Part shown: positions 1 to 13,524 of the stretch, one piece after another | Layout of the letters: every line of letters starts with the position of its first letter | Position numbering within the stretch: position 1 is the stretch's first letter | Source of the DNA: Axinella damicornis | Taxonomy: Eukaryota > Porifera > Demospongiae > Axinellida > Axinellidae | Length of the DNA: 64,000 nucleotides | Reading direction: 5' to 3' | NCBI GenBank assembly: GCA_963931865.1 | Contig: OZ007511.1 | Location: forward strand, 3,917,626 to 3,981,625 | The notes under the pieces: generated by a model | What the model saw: only the letters and a program-made list of their open reading frames with translations | Database searches by the model: none | What the model was told of the DNA's origin: nothing | Position numbers and translations under genes: made by a program

Positions 1-634
1 AATACGTCACAATTTGTTGCACCAGTCATGGACAAACTTCAATGAAAGGCGCACTGGTAATACTTTTGGCTTTGTCAGAAAAAGGATACGCGAGCACATA
101 GACAAAGTGGCTTGAAGAGAAAACTTAGACCAAATTTGTCAATGGAGGAATACTGATGCAGTCTACGAGCATCTAGCTAGCTACACGTTGCCTACGTTGG
201 TCAGTGGTTTCTCGTTGCCTTCTTAGTCGTCTCCTTTCTCGCCAGTTTCGGTCAGCTTGTAGTCGTTGCAGTCTCTCTGTTCCGGACTCTCTTGTTGAGG
301 CCTTCTTTGGCGTTGCCTTTCTCAGTCAGCTTGCATAGTCTGCGTTCTTGACGCTCCTCAGATGATCATTCTCGCATATACCTTGTAATCCGACTTCTTG
401 CTGTTTTAGCCTCTCTCACTGAAATCTCACATGATCTTGTTTGTGTCTTCAGTTGTGTAGTGCAGTAGGGTGCAGCCACATGCACATTACTAGTTAGTAA
501 AATCCATCGTGCATGCGCTCCAGCTATGTGGACAGACATATACGTACTCAGCACTGTGTCTCAGCGCTTTGGCGCCAAGACAAAAACTATAATGCTCTCT
601 GTATGCACACTCACATAGCACAATGCAAACTCAC
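1..634. other. No recognised gene; probable intron of gene C
   Basis: This stretch lies downstream, on the minus strand, of the last visible Calx-beta exon of gene C, so it is probably intron. I see no exon with Calx-beta, GAIN or membrane-helix signature. Minus-strand positions of about 190-365 have a short open stretch rich in Lys, Arg and Glu that could be a decayed retroelement tail, but I cannot support a call. Confidence 0.3.
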
Positions 635-1788
635 CATCATCGTCAACAATGGTAACAGTTGCTGTATCCTCAACAATCATTACATTGGGGTCTGATGTGA
701 ATAAAGTGGCGAAGAAATCTTCTCTAGGTTCATTAACGGTGTCATTGATCAGTGGAATCGAGACTTCAATGACATCATCTCCACCAGCAGGGAAGGTCAA
801 GGTTCGTAGTACTATTCCAGTGAAATCTATTCCATCTGTGAAAGGAGGTGGTATGGGGATGTGAGGGGACACATAAGTGAAGGTGAGAATTGGGGGGAGG
901 GGGGGGGGGGGGGGGGGGGGGGTGAGAGGGAAGAAGTTGACAGAAAAGAATGGGTGAGAGGGGAGGGGGGAGATGAAAGGGGAGGGTAGGGGAAGTGAAG
1001 TGAGGAGGTGAAGGTGGTGAGGAAGAAGCATAAGGGAGTTCAATGGTGTACGTACCTACAGCAGAGCCACTGGAGGTCGTGATGTTTACCATCACAGGGA
1101 TCGCACTCTGTCCTATCTTGCGTACCATCAGTGTTACAGTCCCATCATTTTCGTTCACAGTGCAGTCAGTTGGATCAAACGTAACCTGCACAGCTGCAGA
1201 GGGAGGAACAGACCACCCCTGATGTGTACCTACAAGTCAACTTTGATGGATCAAATTAGTATCACAATGGTGAAACTGTATTGTGATGGTTGGCATGGTC
1301 CCATTCCCATACCTCAGACCTGTGGTATGGTGTGGTTGGCTAGTGAAATGAAACTAGACTTACTGATGATGATAGTGATAGTGGCAGTGGCAGTACCCCC
1401 AGCTCCAATCGTAGCTATACTCCCAGGGGCGGCAGTCAGCGTGGCAGTGAACGTCTCTGAATTTTCAACTGTATCATCATTCACCACAGACACATTCACA
1501 ATCTGCTCAGTTTCACCAGGTGCAAAGGTCACTACAGTATTGGCTTGTCCAATGAAGTCAGCAGGATCTGAAGAAATATTAAGCTCAGGTGTGACTGCAA
1601 CATTAAAAATTGGACCATATTTGTCAACTACAAGATCTGTTAGCTACCTGTGGCAGTGCCGGTTGAAGTGCTGAAGAGCACGGAGACAGGTTCTGTGGAC
1701 ATGGTACGTTTCACGATCCGGAACATCACAACAGCACCTTGTGACTCAGTGACAGTGTATGTGGTGGGATCAAACTCCACTACAACAG
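635..1788 (-). CDS. Gene C Calx-beta unit 4 (two domains; one acidic end lost)
   Basis: Exons 1648-1788, 1364-1567, 1056-1193 and 635-835, with the same lengths and phases as the other units. In exon 1364-1567 the final Asp-Asp-Asp is replaced by Ile-Ile-Ile, so the calcium-binding acidic cluster of this domain is lost. In exon 1056-1193 the Tyr of DPTDYTV is Cys. The upstream intron has a three-base difference before the acceptor at 1568, outside the exon. Confidence 0.75.
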
Positions 1789-4700
1789 CTGCAAGGGTAG
1801 GAAATGTTGTGTGTGTGTACAGTGCTCACTGATAGTGTCCATAGTATGTGACATACAGTCACATACTATATTATGGTATTGTTTTAATGTGGCTACAGAA
1901 CCACATCAAATCCCTTAGTGGGCTTAAGAAAAATGACTCATTTAATTGTACATGCAATGGACACATTCTCTGCCCGCATCCATAATCAGAACTCTCACAA
2001 GCACATGCTCACTTACATACCACCTATTCACACACACACAGTCTCACCATCATCATCAACGATCTCAACAGTTGCTACATCCTCAACAATCATCACATTG
2101 GGGTCTGATGTGAACAAAGTGGCGAAGAAATCTTCTCTAGGTTCAATAACGGTGTCATTGATCAGTGGAATAGAGACTTCAATGGCATCATCTCCACCAG
2201 CAGGGAAGGTCAAGGTTCGTAGTACTATTCCAGTGAAATCCATTCCATCTGTGAAAAGGAGGTGGTATGGGAACGTGAGGGGACACACGAGCAAAGGTGA
2301 GAATGGGGGGGGGGGGGGGGAAGAAGGTGACAGAAAAGGATGGGTGAGAGGGGAGGGGGGAGATGAAAGGGGAGGGTGGGGGAAATGAAGTGAGGAGGCA
2401 TGGCCGGCGCACACGGTAGGGCAGGTAGGGCAATGGCCCTACCACTTTTTCCAGGATCCTTATATCACTACTTCACACCCTCTGCCCTTTTGCTTCTTCA
2501 CCGCTTTATTTTCCTCCTTACTAACTTGCTGCCGCTACGTTGCAACTCCTGGCCTGGCCTCCTCAGCTCACAATACCGTGCAACGAACGCTTGGGAACGA
2601 GACCACGATCTAGTATACCCCTCCGTGTACGTACGTATTTACGTTCGTGAGCGATATTTGAGCAAGGAAGAAGCTCATGGCGGCCCTGGGACCTGCAATC
2701 CTCGTACATCTGGAACTTGCAATGCAAAGTGCGAAGGTGCCACGAAAGCCCATCCTGAGAAGCGAAAAATGAAGGCGAAAAAATTTTTCCGCACTTCGCG
2801 CGGACTCATCAGCACTACGCACCTCTATGCACTGCCTCCGGCAGCGTTTAATATATAGTGCCCCCCCCCCCCCCCCCCCCCCCCCCCTTTCATAAATCCT
2901 GTATCCGCCCCTGCCCTACCACCTCCAAAGGGAGTGCTCCGGCCCTGGGAGGTGAAGGTGGTGAGGAAGAAGCATAAGGGAGTTCAATGGTGTACGTACC
3001 TACAGCAGAGCCACTGGAGGTGGTGATGTTTACCATCACAGGGATCGCACTCTGTCCTATCTTGCGTACCATCAGTGTTACAGTCCCATCATTTTCGTTC
3101 ACAGTGTAGTCAGTTGGATCAAACGTAACCTGCACAGCTGCAGAGGGACGAACAAACCACCCCTGATGTGTACATACAAGTCAACTTTGATGGATCAAAA
3201 TCAAATTAGTATCACAATGGTGAAACTGTATTGTGATGGTTGGCATGGTCCCATTCCCATACCTTGGACTGTGGTGTGGTGTGGTTGGCTAGTGAAATGA
3301 AACTAGACTTACTGTCGTCATCAGTGATAGTGGCAGTGGCAGTACCCCCAGCTCCAATCGTAGCTATACTCCCAGGGGCGGCAGTCAGCGTGGCAGTGAA
3401 TGTCTCTGAATTTTCAACTGTATCATCATTCACCACAGACACATTGACAATCTGCTCAGTTACACCAGGTGCAAAGGTCACTACAGTATTGGCTTGACCA
3501 ATGAAGTCAGCAGGATCTGAAGAAATAAGCTCAGGTGTGACTACAACATAACATTGGACCATACATTTCGATCTGTTAGCTACCTGTGGCAGTGCCGGGT
3601 GAAGTGCTGAAGAGCACGGATAAAGGTTCTGTGGACATGGTACGTTTCACGATCCGGAACATCACAACAGCACCTTGTGACTCAGTGACAGAGTACGTGG
3701 TGGGATCAAACTCCACTACGACAGCTGCAAGGGTAGGAAATGTTGTGTGTGTGTACAGTGCTCACTGATAGTGTCAGAAATAGTATGTGATATATATTTA
3801 CCGGGTACTGGGAAATATCACGAGTCTGTTGCCGTATTGCACGAGTGCCGCAGGCACGAGTGACAATATGGCAACAGACGAGTGATGTTTCCCAGTACAC
3901 GGTAAATAATGTATTTATCCTACAGCTATCGCTAAGGCGCCAGTACTCGTTGCTTTAGTAGTACTTGGCAACGCTCGTTCTTGCTTGAACACTAACAAGA
4001 CAATGCCGTTTTAGGACCGTCTAATTAGCTCTTTGAGCAACTTACCAGGCTCCTTTGACGACGAACGTCGATTTCTCTGAGTCCGATACCGGTACCTGGT
4101 TCCAGCGCTATATTATACACCGTATAATAATATTATGTATACGCGCGCGCGACTCGCACATGCAGCCACCATGTCTACGTACTGTTTATATGAAAACACG
4201 ACTAGTGTAAACTTCATCTGAAACTTCATACCCTCAGGAAGAGTGTAATACGGGAAGTGTAATACGGCCCCATATTCCACTGTTGCTCTCCATACATTTT
4301 CAATGGAGCAAGTCTACAGCTGTGGGATAAGCATTCACGGTATTGTTGCTATAAACCACATTTTGGTTTCAATCTAGTTACGTGTATTTTATCATTTTAA
4401 TTGTACAACAGACACATTCTCTGCCCGCATCCATAATCAGAACTCTCACAAGCACCTGCACACTTACATACCACCTATTCACACACACACAGTCTCACCA
4501 TCATCATCAACGATCTCAACAGTTGCTACATCCTCAACAATCATCACATTGGGGTCTGATGTGAACAAAGTGGCGAAGAAATCTTCTCTAGGTTCATTAA
4601 CGGTGTCATTGATCAGTGGAATTGAGACTTCAATGACATCATCTCCACCAGCAGGGAAGGTCAAGGTTCGTAGCACTATTCCAGTGAAATCCATTCCATC

Positions 4701-7700
4701 TGTGAAAGGAGGTGGTATGGGAACGTGAGGGGACACATAAGAGAAGGTGAGAATGGGGGGGGGGGGGGGGGGGGGGGGGATGAGAGGGAAGAAGGTGACA
4801 CAATAGGATGAGGGAGAGGGGAGGGGGGAGATGAAAGGGGAGGGTAGGGGAAGTGAAGTGAGGAGGTGAAGGTGGTGAGGAAGAAGCATAAGGGAGTTCA
4901 ATGGTGTACGTACCTAGAGCAGAGCCACTGGAGGTCGTGATGTTTACCATCACAGGGATCGCACTCTGTCCTATCTTGCGTACCATCAGTGTTACAGTCC
5001 CAGCATTTTCGTTCACAGTATAGTCAGTTGGATCAAACGTAACCTGCACAGCTGCAGAGGGACGAACAGACCACCCTTGATGTGTACATACAAGTCAACT
5101 TTGATGGATCAGATTATTATCACAATGGTGAAATTGTACTGTCATGGATGGCATGGTCCCATTCCCATACCTTGGACTGTGGTGTGGTGTGGTTGGTTAT
5201 AGTGAAATGAAACTAGACTTACTGTCATCATCAGTGATAGTGGCAGTGGCAGTACCCCCAGCTCCAATCGTAACTATACTCCCAGGGGCGGCAGTCAGCG
5301 TGGCAGTGAATGTCTCTGAATTTTCAACTGTATCATCATTCACCACAGACACATTGACAATCTGCTCAGTTACACCAGGTGCAAAGGTCACTACAGTATT
5401 GACTTGTCCAATGAAGTCAGCAGGATCTGAAGAAATAAGCTCAGGTGTGACTACAACATAACATTGGACCATACATTTCGATCTGTTAGCTACCTGTGGC
5501 AGTGCCGGGTGAAGTGCTGAAGAGCACGGAGACAGGTTCTGTGGACATGGTACGTTTCACGATCCGGAACATCACAACAGCACCTTGTGACTCAGTGACA
5601 GTGTATGTGGTGGGATCAAACTCCACTACAACAGCTGCAAGAGTAGGATATGTTGTGTGTGTGTACAGTGCTCACTGATAGTGTCCATAGTATGTGACAT
5701 ACAGTCACATACTATATTATGGTATTGTTTTAATAATGGCTACAGAACCACATCAAATCCCTTAGTGGGCTTAAGAAAAATGACTCATTTAATTGTACAT
5801 GCAATGGACACATTCTCAGCCCACATCCATAATCAGAACTCTCACAAGCACCTGCTCACTTACATACCACCTATTCACACACACACAGTCTCACCATCAT
5901 CATCAACAATCTCAACAGTTGCTACATCCTCAACAATCATCACATTGGGGTCGGATGTGAACAAAGTGGCGAAGAAATCTTCCGTAGGCTCATTAACGGT
6001 GTCATTGATCAGTGGAATCGAGACTTCAATGACATCATCTCCACCAGGAGGGAAGGTCAAGGTTCGTAGTACTATTCCAGTGAAATCTATTCCATCTGTG
6101 AAAGGAGGTGGTATGGGGATGTGAGGGACACATGAAGGTGAGAATGGGGGGCGAGGTGACAGAAAAGGATGGGTGAGAGGGGAGGGATGAGATGAAGGGG
6201 AGGGTGGGGAAGTGAAGTGAGGAGGTGAAGGTGGTGAGGAAGAAGCATAAGGGAGTTCAATGGTGTACGTACCTAGAGCAGAGCCACTGGAGGTGGTGAT
6301 GTTTACCATCACAGGGATCGCACTCTGTCCTATCTTGCGTACCATCAGTGTTACAGTCCCATCATTTTCGTTCACAGTGTAATCAGTTGGATCAAACGTA
6401 ACCTGCACAGCTGCAGAGGGAGGAACAGACCACCCCTGATGTGTGTACATACAATCAACTTTGATGGATCAAATTATTATCACAATGGTGAAACTGTATT
6501 GTGATGGATGGCATGGTCCCATTCCCATACCTTGGACTGTGGTGTGGTGTGGTTGGCTAGTGAAATGAAACTAGACTTACTGTCATCATCAGTGATAGTG
6601 GCAGTGGCAGTACCCCCAGTTCCAATCATAACCATACTCCCAGGGGCGGCAGTCAGCATGGCAGTGAATGTCTCTGAATTTTCAACTGTATCATCATTCA
6701 CCACAGACACATTCACAATCTGCTCAGTTTCACCAGGTGCAAAGGTCACCATAATATTCATTTGTCCAATGAAGTCAGCAGGATCTGAAGAAATAAGCTC
6801 AGGTGTGACTACAACATAACATTGGACCATACATTTTGATCTGTTAGCTACCTGTGGCAGTGCCGGGTGAAGTGCTGAAGAGCACGGAGACGGGTTCTGT
6901 GGACATGGTACGTTTCACGATCCGGAACATGACAAGAGCACCATCTGACTCAGTGACAGAGTACGTGGTGGGATCAAACTCCACTACAACAGCTGCAAGG
7001 GTAGGAAATGTTGTGTGTGTATACAGTGCTCACTGATAGTGTCCATGGCACTACTTCATTAGCGGAATTGTTTACATGATATTGTGGGTGGTTGCTTCCA
7101 AAGAAGTTAACTCCTACAGGATATAATAATAATTAAATGCACCAAATAATTAAATTATAATATAATTTTGTAATTTAGTTATTTGGTGGCATTACTTTCA
7201 ATTTCAAGAGTGTATATATATTTGGTGTGTTACTTGTGTTCAATGCCAAACCTGCCTTAACACACCTGAGTTTGTACCTTCTTCATACTAATTTACATTG
7301 ACTGTGATTAGTTACCTGTGGTATCATTAATTCGAACAGATGTATCCTGGAAGAAAACATTCCCTGCATTAGTAACTGCAGACTGTGTAGCTGATGTGGG
7401 TTCTAGTCTCAGCTCTAGCACTGAGAATTTATTCATGAATTTGAATGTAGGATTTCTTGTTTCCAGGCAGTTTGATTCTGCATACCGTTAATGTTGTACT
7501 GATGCCTAGATTGTTTAAGGTGATCTTCACGGCCACCTTAGAGGAATAGCTGTTTAAATGGCACTAATTCATCAGCGGAATTGTTTACATGACATTGTGG
7601 GTGGGTGCTTCCAAAGAAAGTAGGATATAATCAATTGGTGGCATTACTTTCAAATTCAAGAGTGTATAATTTGTTCCATGCTGTTGAAAAGGCTCTAATT

Positions 7701-10700
7701 TCATTAGTGGAATAGTTTACATGATATTGTTGGTGGGTGTTTCTGCAGAAATCAACTCCTACAAGGTATAACAATTTTGACAATGTATATATTTGGTGCA
7801 TTACTTGTGTTCAATGCTGAGCCTGCTTTAGCACACCTGAGTGTGTACTGCTTCATACTAATTTACATTCACTGTGATTAGTTACCTGTGGTACGTATCA
7901 TTGATTCGAATGGATGTATCCTGGAAGAAAACATTCTCTGCTGCAGCAACTGCAGCCTGTGTGTCTGATGTGGGTTCTAGTCTCAGCCGTAGGACTTCAG
8001 TGCCTTCCAAGGCAATGTTACCAGTTGGAAAGGTAATAAGTACTTCAGAGGTCAGCTGCGCTGGATCCTCCCGGTCAAGGTTAATCGTTGTATTACAAGC
8101 TGTGGTGCTGTGGTAGTTTCTCTGCTGCTACACTACTACAGGACTACCATGGCAAAGTGGTGTGAGGCTCCTCTCTACCAGCGCAAGGAGGACAAGAAAG
8201 ACTGCCTGCTTAATCTTGAGGTGGGCATATATTCTAGTGTAACCCTTCCCTTGATGGGACAACCCTCCACCTCAACAAGGTATGTTCACTACTCACCAAT
8301 GCACCGCACACACTGCCCCTGAGAGACCCGAAACCAGAAGCCATCTCCAAGGCAGCAGTCACTGGCATTGCTCACACCAACGGTGATCACATTTCCTCCA
8401 CAGTTAGTTGCAGCATTGTCATAACATGTCTGGAACTGTGCAGTGCCTGAGGGAAACACAAAAGAATGGTAAACATTCTTAGTAACAGGGCTCAATATAA
8501 TATAACGGTCGGTCATCGGTCAAAATCCGCGCATGCGTGTTAGATGACCGCCCATTCTTAACGCGTGCCTGTCAAAATGGCCGGTCTAAAACGTTGGAGT
8601 GACTGCTGTAGATTAGCAAGAAGGCAAAGCACCAAGCCAGTGTGAAAATATCAGAACGGTGGCAGTGGCAGTGCAACGTGGAGTACAAGTCTGCGCTGAG
8701 AGCGGGGTCTGCGTGCTAGAACCCCGTGCTTTAACCGTTCGTTCTGGGCCAGTCAGGCGTTGTGGAGGGACTGGTGGCATGGTTGAGGACGCTACTGGCC
8801 CTCTCTCTGGTTGGACGTACCTTCGCTCAATGCCTTGGAGAAGATCTGCTGGCTACAATTTTTTTGTTTCGTGTTGTTGGCATACTTCGTCTCGATCTCG
8901 CGCGATGTCTGCAGATCTGGCCCGCGGCCGCGCGCAAGGCTTGCGCGAGACTAATAGATGACGTAATCTGTGTACTTGTAGTACTATAGTAAGTTCCATG
9001 CATTGTGCATACAATGACAAAGTTGTCTTGCATTGGATGTCTTTCACATGGAAAAAAAGTTATCATTTACTGGGGGGGGGGGGGGGGGGGGGGCATTTGA
9101 TAGTGCTGGTAATATGTATGGCAGGTCCGAGTGGTCTGTCATTTCAGTTTACGGTCTGTCATTTCAGTTTACGGTCTGCCATTTCAGTTTATGGTCTGTC
9201 ATAATGGAAGGTGCACTTGAAAAATTATATTGAGCCCTGCTTAGGGAACTTAAATGGCCACTATAGCATAGTGAGCCATCCATTACACTTGAAGAGAGTG
9301 TTCCTTGTATTCCATGTAGGCGTCACCATAAATGATATACCGTTAGCACCATATAATTAGTAACTATGTTAACTGTATTTCAGTAAAACTGTTGATGTTT
9401 CACTTGATAGAAATCCCGGTATCATCACATGATGCACACATGCAGTAATGGAGCTTGCTAACCCTGCATGTATGTTCATAACACCAGCTGCTGTGCGATT
9501 AATGTTGCTGCAGCCACTACAAAATCACCTAGAATGGACCATGAGCGTGTCATTGGTGTATTGACTTCAAGACATGTGACTGGAGCAGGCCCGTAGCGCA
9601 TTGGAAACAAGACTTAGTAACTGATGTATACCACTGTGCACTTCTAATTGGTTGTTTTAACCACTGAGTGGTTACCTTGGTTGCAGACAAGCTGGAGACA
9701 GTGGTTATAGGAAGGAGGTTTACTGAAGGGTTAGGGTAATTGCATGTATAAGAAAACCTGCAAAGGCAACTGGCCCAGATCATCTCACCGAACTTCTGCA
9801 AGGTCAGTAGCTACAACTGGTTGTCATGGAAATTTCAAGCCCTTGATGGCAGCAGGTCCCTCACAGATGTTTAGTGGTTAAGATCTGCACGATTCTCAAG
9901 TTGCCTTATGTAACCGGTCTCTGAACCCCTTCTTCTAACCTCTGCCTCCAGCTTGTCTGCAAACAGGGTAGCTTGTCTGCAACCAGGGTAACCACTCTGT
10001 GGCTAAAACAACTGATTTGGTTTTTGAGTGTACAAGTATGTACATGTAGGATAATGTTACACCTGAGAGTGTTTCTAGTGCAATCTTGGGCTGAAATAGC
10101 CTAGCCAGTGTGCAGGGAAGTGCGACTCAGCCAGGACTCCACGTGGCTGCTTACTACGTTGACAGCTGCTGGGGTCTCAGGACTGACCTACTACTGGCAG
10201 GGGGACATTGTCAGGCAGAGGCTGTGTCCTGCTAGGCACTGCCGTAGATATGCTGGGGGGATCCCAAAGGGGTGGGGGAGCCCCCTTGGTTTGCAGGGGG
10301 AAGGGGGAACAGCCAGAGATCCATAAAGTTCATAAACCCTACCGAGGGCCTCGGATGAGTCTTCAAGAAAACATGCATATCGATGTGCCACCATTCAGAT
10401 CCGGTCCTATTAGAGAGATCCTGGGTGAGAATCTGGCTGACAGCTACCTTTGACTTCGAATTCCAACAGCTGGGCTTGTGGGTGGCCATGAATATCATTA
10501 ACAGTACTGCGCTCTCCAATGTCTCCATGTCCCACCATAGTTTCGCAGGACCAGACCCACACAGAAGGGAGGGTCTGGACCAGTTGCAACGACACTCTTG
10601 TTCTGCACAGTCAGCATGTAGACCATTGTTCAAGTACCTGTTAATAACCCTTTACCACCCACAGATTATGGAGGTCAGTTTTATAACTTGTAATCTACTT

Positions 10701-13492
10701 AAACATACCCTAGATAAGGTTTCCATCGGTTTTCACGCTCAAAACTTCACACAGAACTGCACACAGCCATGCTTTCCACATTCGTGATTCTGACCACACC
10801 CACTCGTTAACGGGTACGCGATCAAGATGCTCGGGTGACGGGAACTCGCTCTAGCAGAAAAATCAGCCTTGAACACTGTAATTCGAGGCTCTGCAAGGTG
10901 AGACCACTGTTTTCTAGGCCCATTTATGCTTAAAACCCGAGAAATGGCCTACCCGGCTCCAACCAAGGGCTGTTCAAAGCTGAGCCCAGATCCGGCCATG
11001 CTGTTTGTACCCTTCGGGTGCACCCACCCACCTCCCCCGGCCCCGCCCTTTCTGGAGGACATTGCCGGATGTGACATCATGAAACTGAAAGTCTCATGAT
11101 GCCATATGGCGTCATTGGTTGGGAAAGGGCTAACCGCCACTGTTTTTTTATGATACTCGTGTATAGCCTCGTACCCAGGCCTTCAATCGCGGGGGGAAGG
11201 CCTGGTATACACTGTTTTCGCATGCGCTTAATTTCCCCCAAAATCTTGGAAAATAGGATATCTCGGTATTCTTCCGTGAAACGATGACGTCGATTGACGT
11301 CCACGTTTACATTCCTAGAAGAACCGCAACGAACAACGACGAGTAGCAATAATGGCGTGCAAAAGTTCCGGCGGTAGTAGTTTCTCTGAGGCTCTTACCT
11401 ATGCTTTGCGAAGGCTGAAAATGACACGGATGACTGTGAAAGAAGAGCAGCGCTCCTCCATGAGAGCTGTGTACGAAGGCAGCGACGTGTTCGTGTGGCT
11501 AGCTACCTACTGGCTATGGCAAGAGCCTGTGCTACCATAGATAATAGAACTACGTAGAAGGGATTGGAAACGCGCAAAAATTTTACGGGTAACCCTTGTC
11601 CTACAGTATGCTCGTTTCGGTTTGTGATGGCTTCGCGCGCGAGCGTGATAATGGCAACTAACCTTTTTTGGCAAAATGCCCCACCCAGTGTCAAAGTTCA
11701 GAGGAAACAGCGGTCACCACAGACAGCCTACTTGTAGTAGCAGCTGTCCAAGTGTCTGGGGCTTCAAAGAGCGGATGTGCGGAGTTGTGAATACGGGTTT
11801 TTATGGGATGAATACGTTTTACTGAGGTGAGTTGTGTTTGTGTAGTTTTTTAAGACTTCGTGTAAGTGCACCACTAATGGATTCGGTGGGGATAGGCTTG
11901 GCCTTAATGTTTACATGCCCTTATGGGATAAATTAGGTTCATGTCACTGGGATTATTAGGCTATTGATTAAAATGTCGTGTAATTTCCCTTGGAAATCAC
12001 AACTGTTTCCGTAGTTTTTTCCACAAACTGCTTCACTGTTTGTTAAATATTCTGCATTGAGTAGGTCAGGTACTGTTTACCATGCGCCCTTAACCACATG
12101 ATTTGTAGAAATGGGTTCAAGAAGATTGCGACGTAGGGCTTATAAAATTATGTAATGAGCGGAAAAGAGCAAACCTAATGGAGGCCACCAAGAAGGGTAG
12201 TCTAGTTTTCTCATACACTTTCACTGCATTCTATTCCTGCAGATTGAACCCAGGATAACTTCGTCTACATTAAGGGATTCACTCACTCTAGCTACCTTCA
12301 GAGAATGGGTGACTGTAACCGGCTGCTCAATGTCATTGGGTTTGCGTCAAATTTTGCACAACCAGATAGACATTGAAGGGGATTATTGATCACTCCATTC
12401 TTCTGTAAGGTAGAGTGAGTGAATCCCTTAATGTAGACAAAGTTATCCTGGGTTCAGTCTGCAGCAGCTGCGCAGGAACAGAATGCAGTGAATGCGTATG
12501 AGAAAACTGGACTATCCTTTTTGGCGGCCGCCATTAGGTTTATGCACAATTTTTTTCTGTTTCTGCTCATTACATTTATAAGCCCTACATCGGAATCTTC
12601 TTGCACCCAATTCTACGAATCATGTGGTTAAGGGCACATGGTAAACAGTACCTGACCTACTCAATGCAGAATATTTAACAAACAGTGAAACAGCTTGTGG
12701 AAAAAGCTACACAAAGAGTTGTGATTTCCAAGGGAAATTACATGACATTTTAGTCAATAGCCTAATAATTCCAGTGGCATGAACCAAACTTACCCTACAA
12801 GGGCATTTAGACACCAAGTCCAGGTTGAACTTCACCCAATCCATAAGCACTACACTTATACAGTGTCTTATAAAACTACACAAGCGCAACTTGCCTCTAT
12901 TCAACCATAAAACGCGTATTCACTGCTTCGCACCTCCGCGCTTCAGGGCCTTGGAAGCCTTGGACAGCTGCTGGTACAAGTAGGCGGTCTGTGGTGACAG
13001 CTGTTTCCTTTGTACCTTGACACTGGGTGGGGCGTTTTGCCAAAAAAGGTTAGTTGGCATTATCATTCTGGTACGAAGCCATCACAGAACCGAAACGAGC
13101 ATGCAATCAGCATAATGACGTAGTGGATTGGCGTAGTGGGATAACATCTTGACTGGGAGCCCAGCTAGGCGGTGGTGCCGCAGGTTCGATCCCCAGAAGT
13201 GGCGTTTGTTTTTCTGGTGGGGTAAATGTCTGTGTGTACGGCCTGTGTATGGGCTTTGGTGTGCACACAGCATTGTTAGCCTTCCGCCAGTTAAGCAGCG
13301 TCACTGAAGGGTTCAAGCCGTGTTGGAGGACTGGTCAAAGTGCTCACCTTGAAACCATCCTTTTTGGTGACTGCCGAGGCCAACCTACAGCAGAACTAAC
13401 TGATGTATTTTGTGACTTCTCTTTTACACTTTTGCTTTATATCACCACTTTTCATTTTATCATTGACCGTCTTCACATTTTTTCATAAACAA

Positions 13493-13524
<32 letters not shown>

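Noticed and set aside
561..1043. Single 160-residue minus-strand frame joining proline-rich sequence to a Calx-beta half
   Set aside because: The proline-rich part is translated intron (poly-C and CCCTCC on the coding strand); splice sites at 835 and 1056 bound the real exons.
635..6992. CRISPR-like regular repetition
   Set aside because: The repeats are 138-204-nt coding exons with splice sites in an animal gene, not short direct repeats with unique spacers.
13125..13200. Possible tRNA gene
   Set aside because: Boxes are present but there is no good acceptor stem, and a poly-A tail and 13-bp duplications mark it as a SINE.
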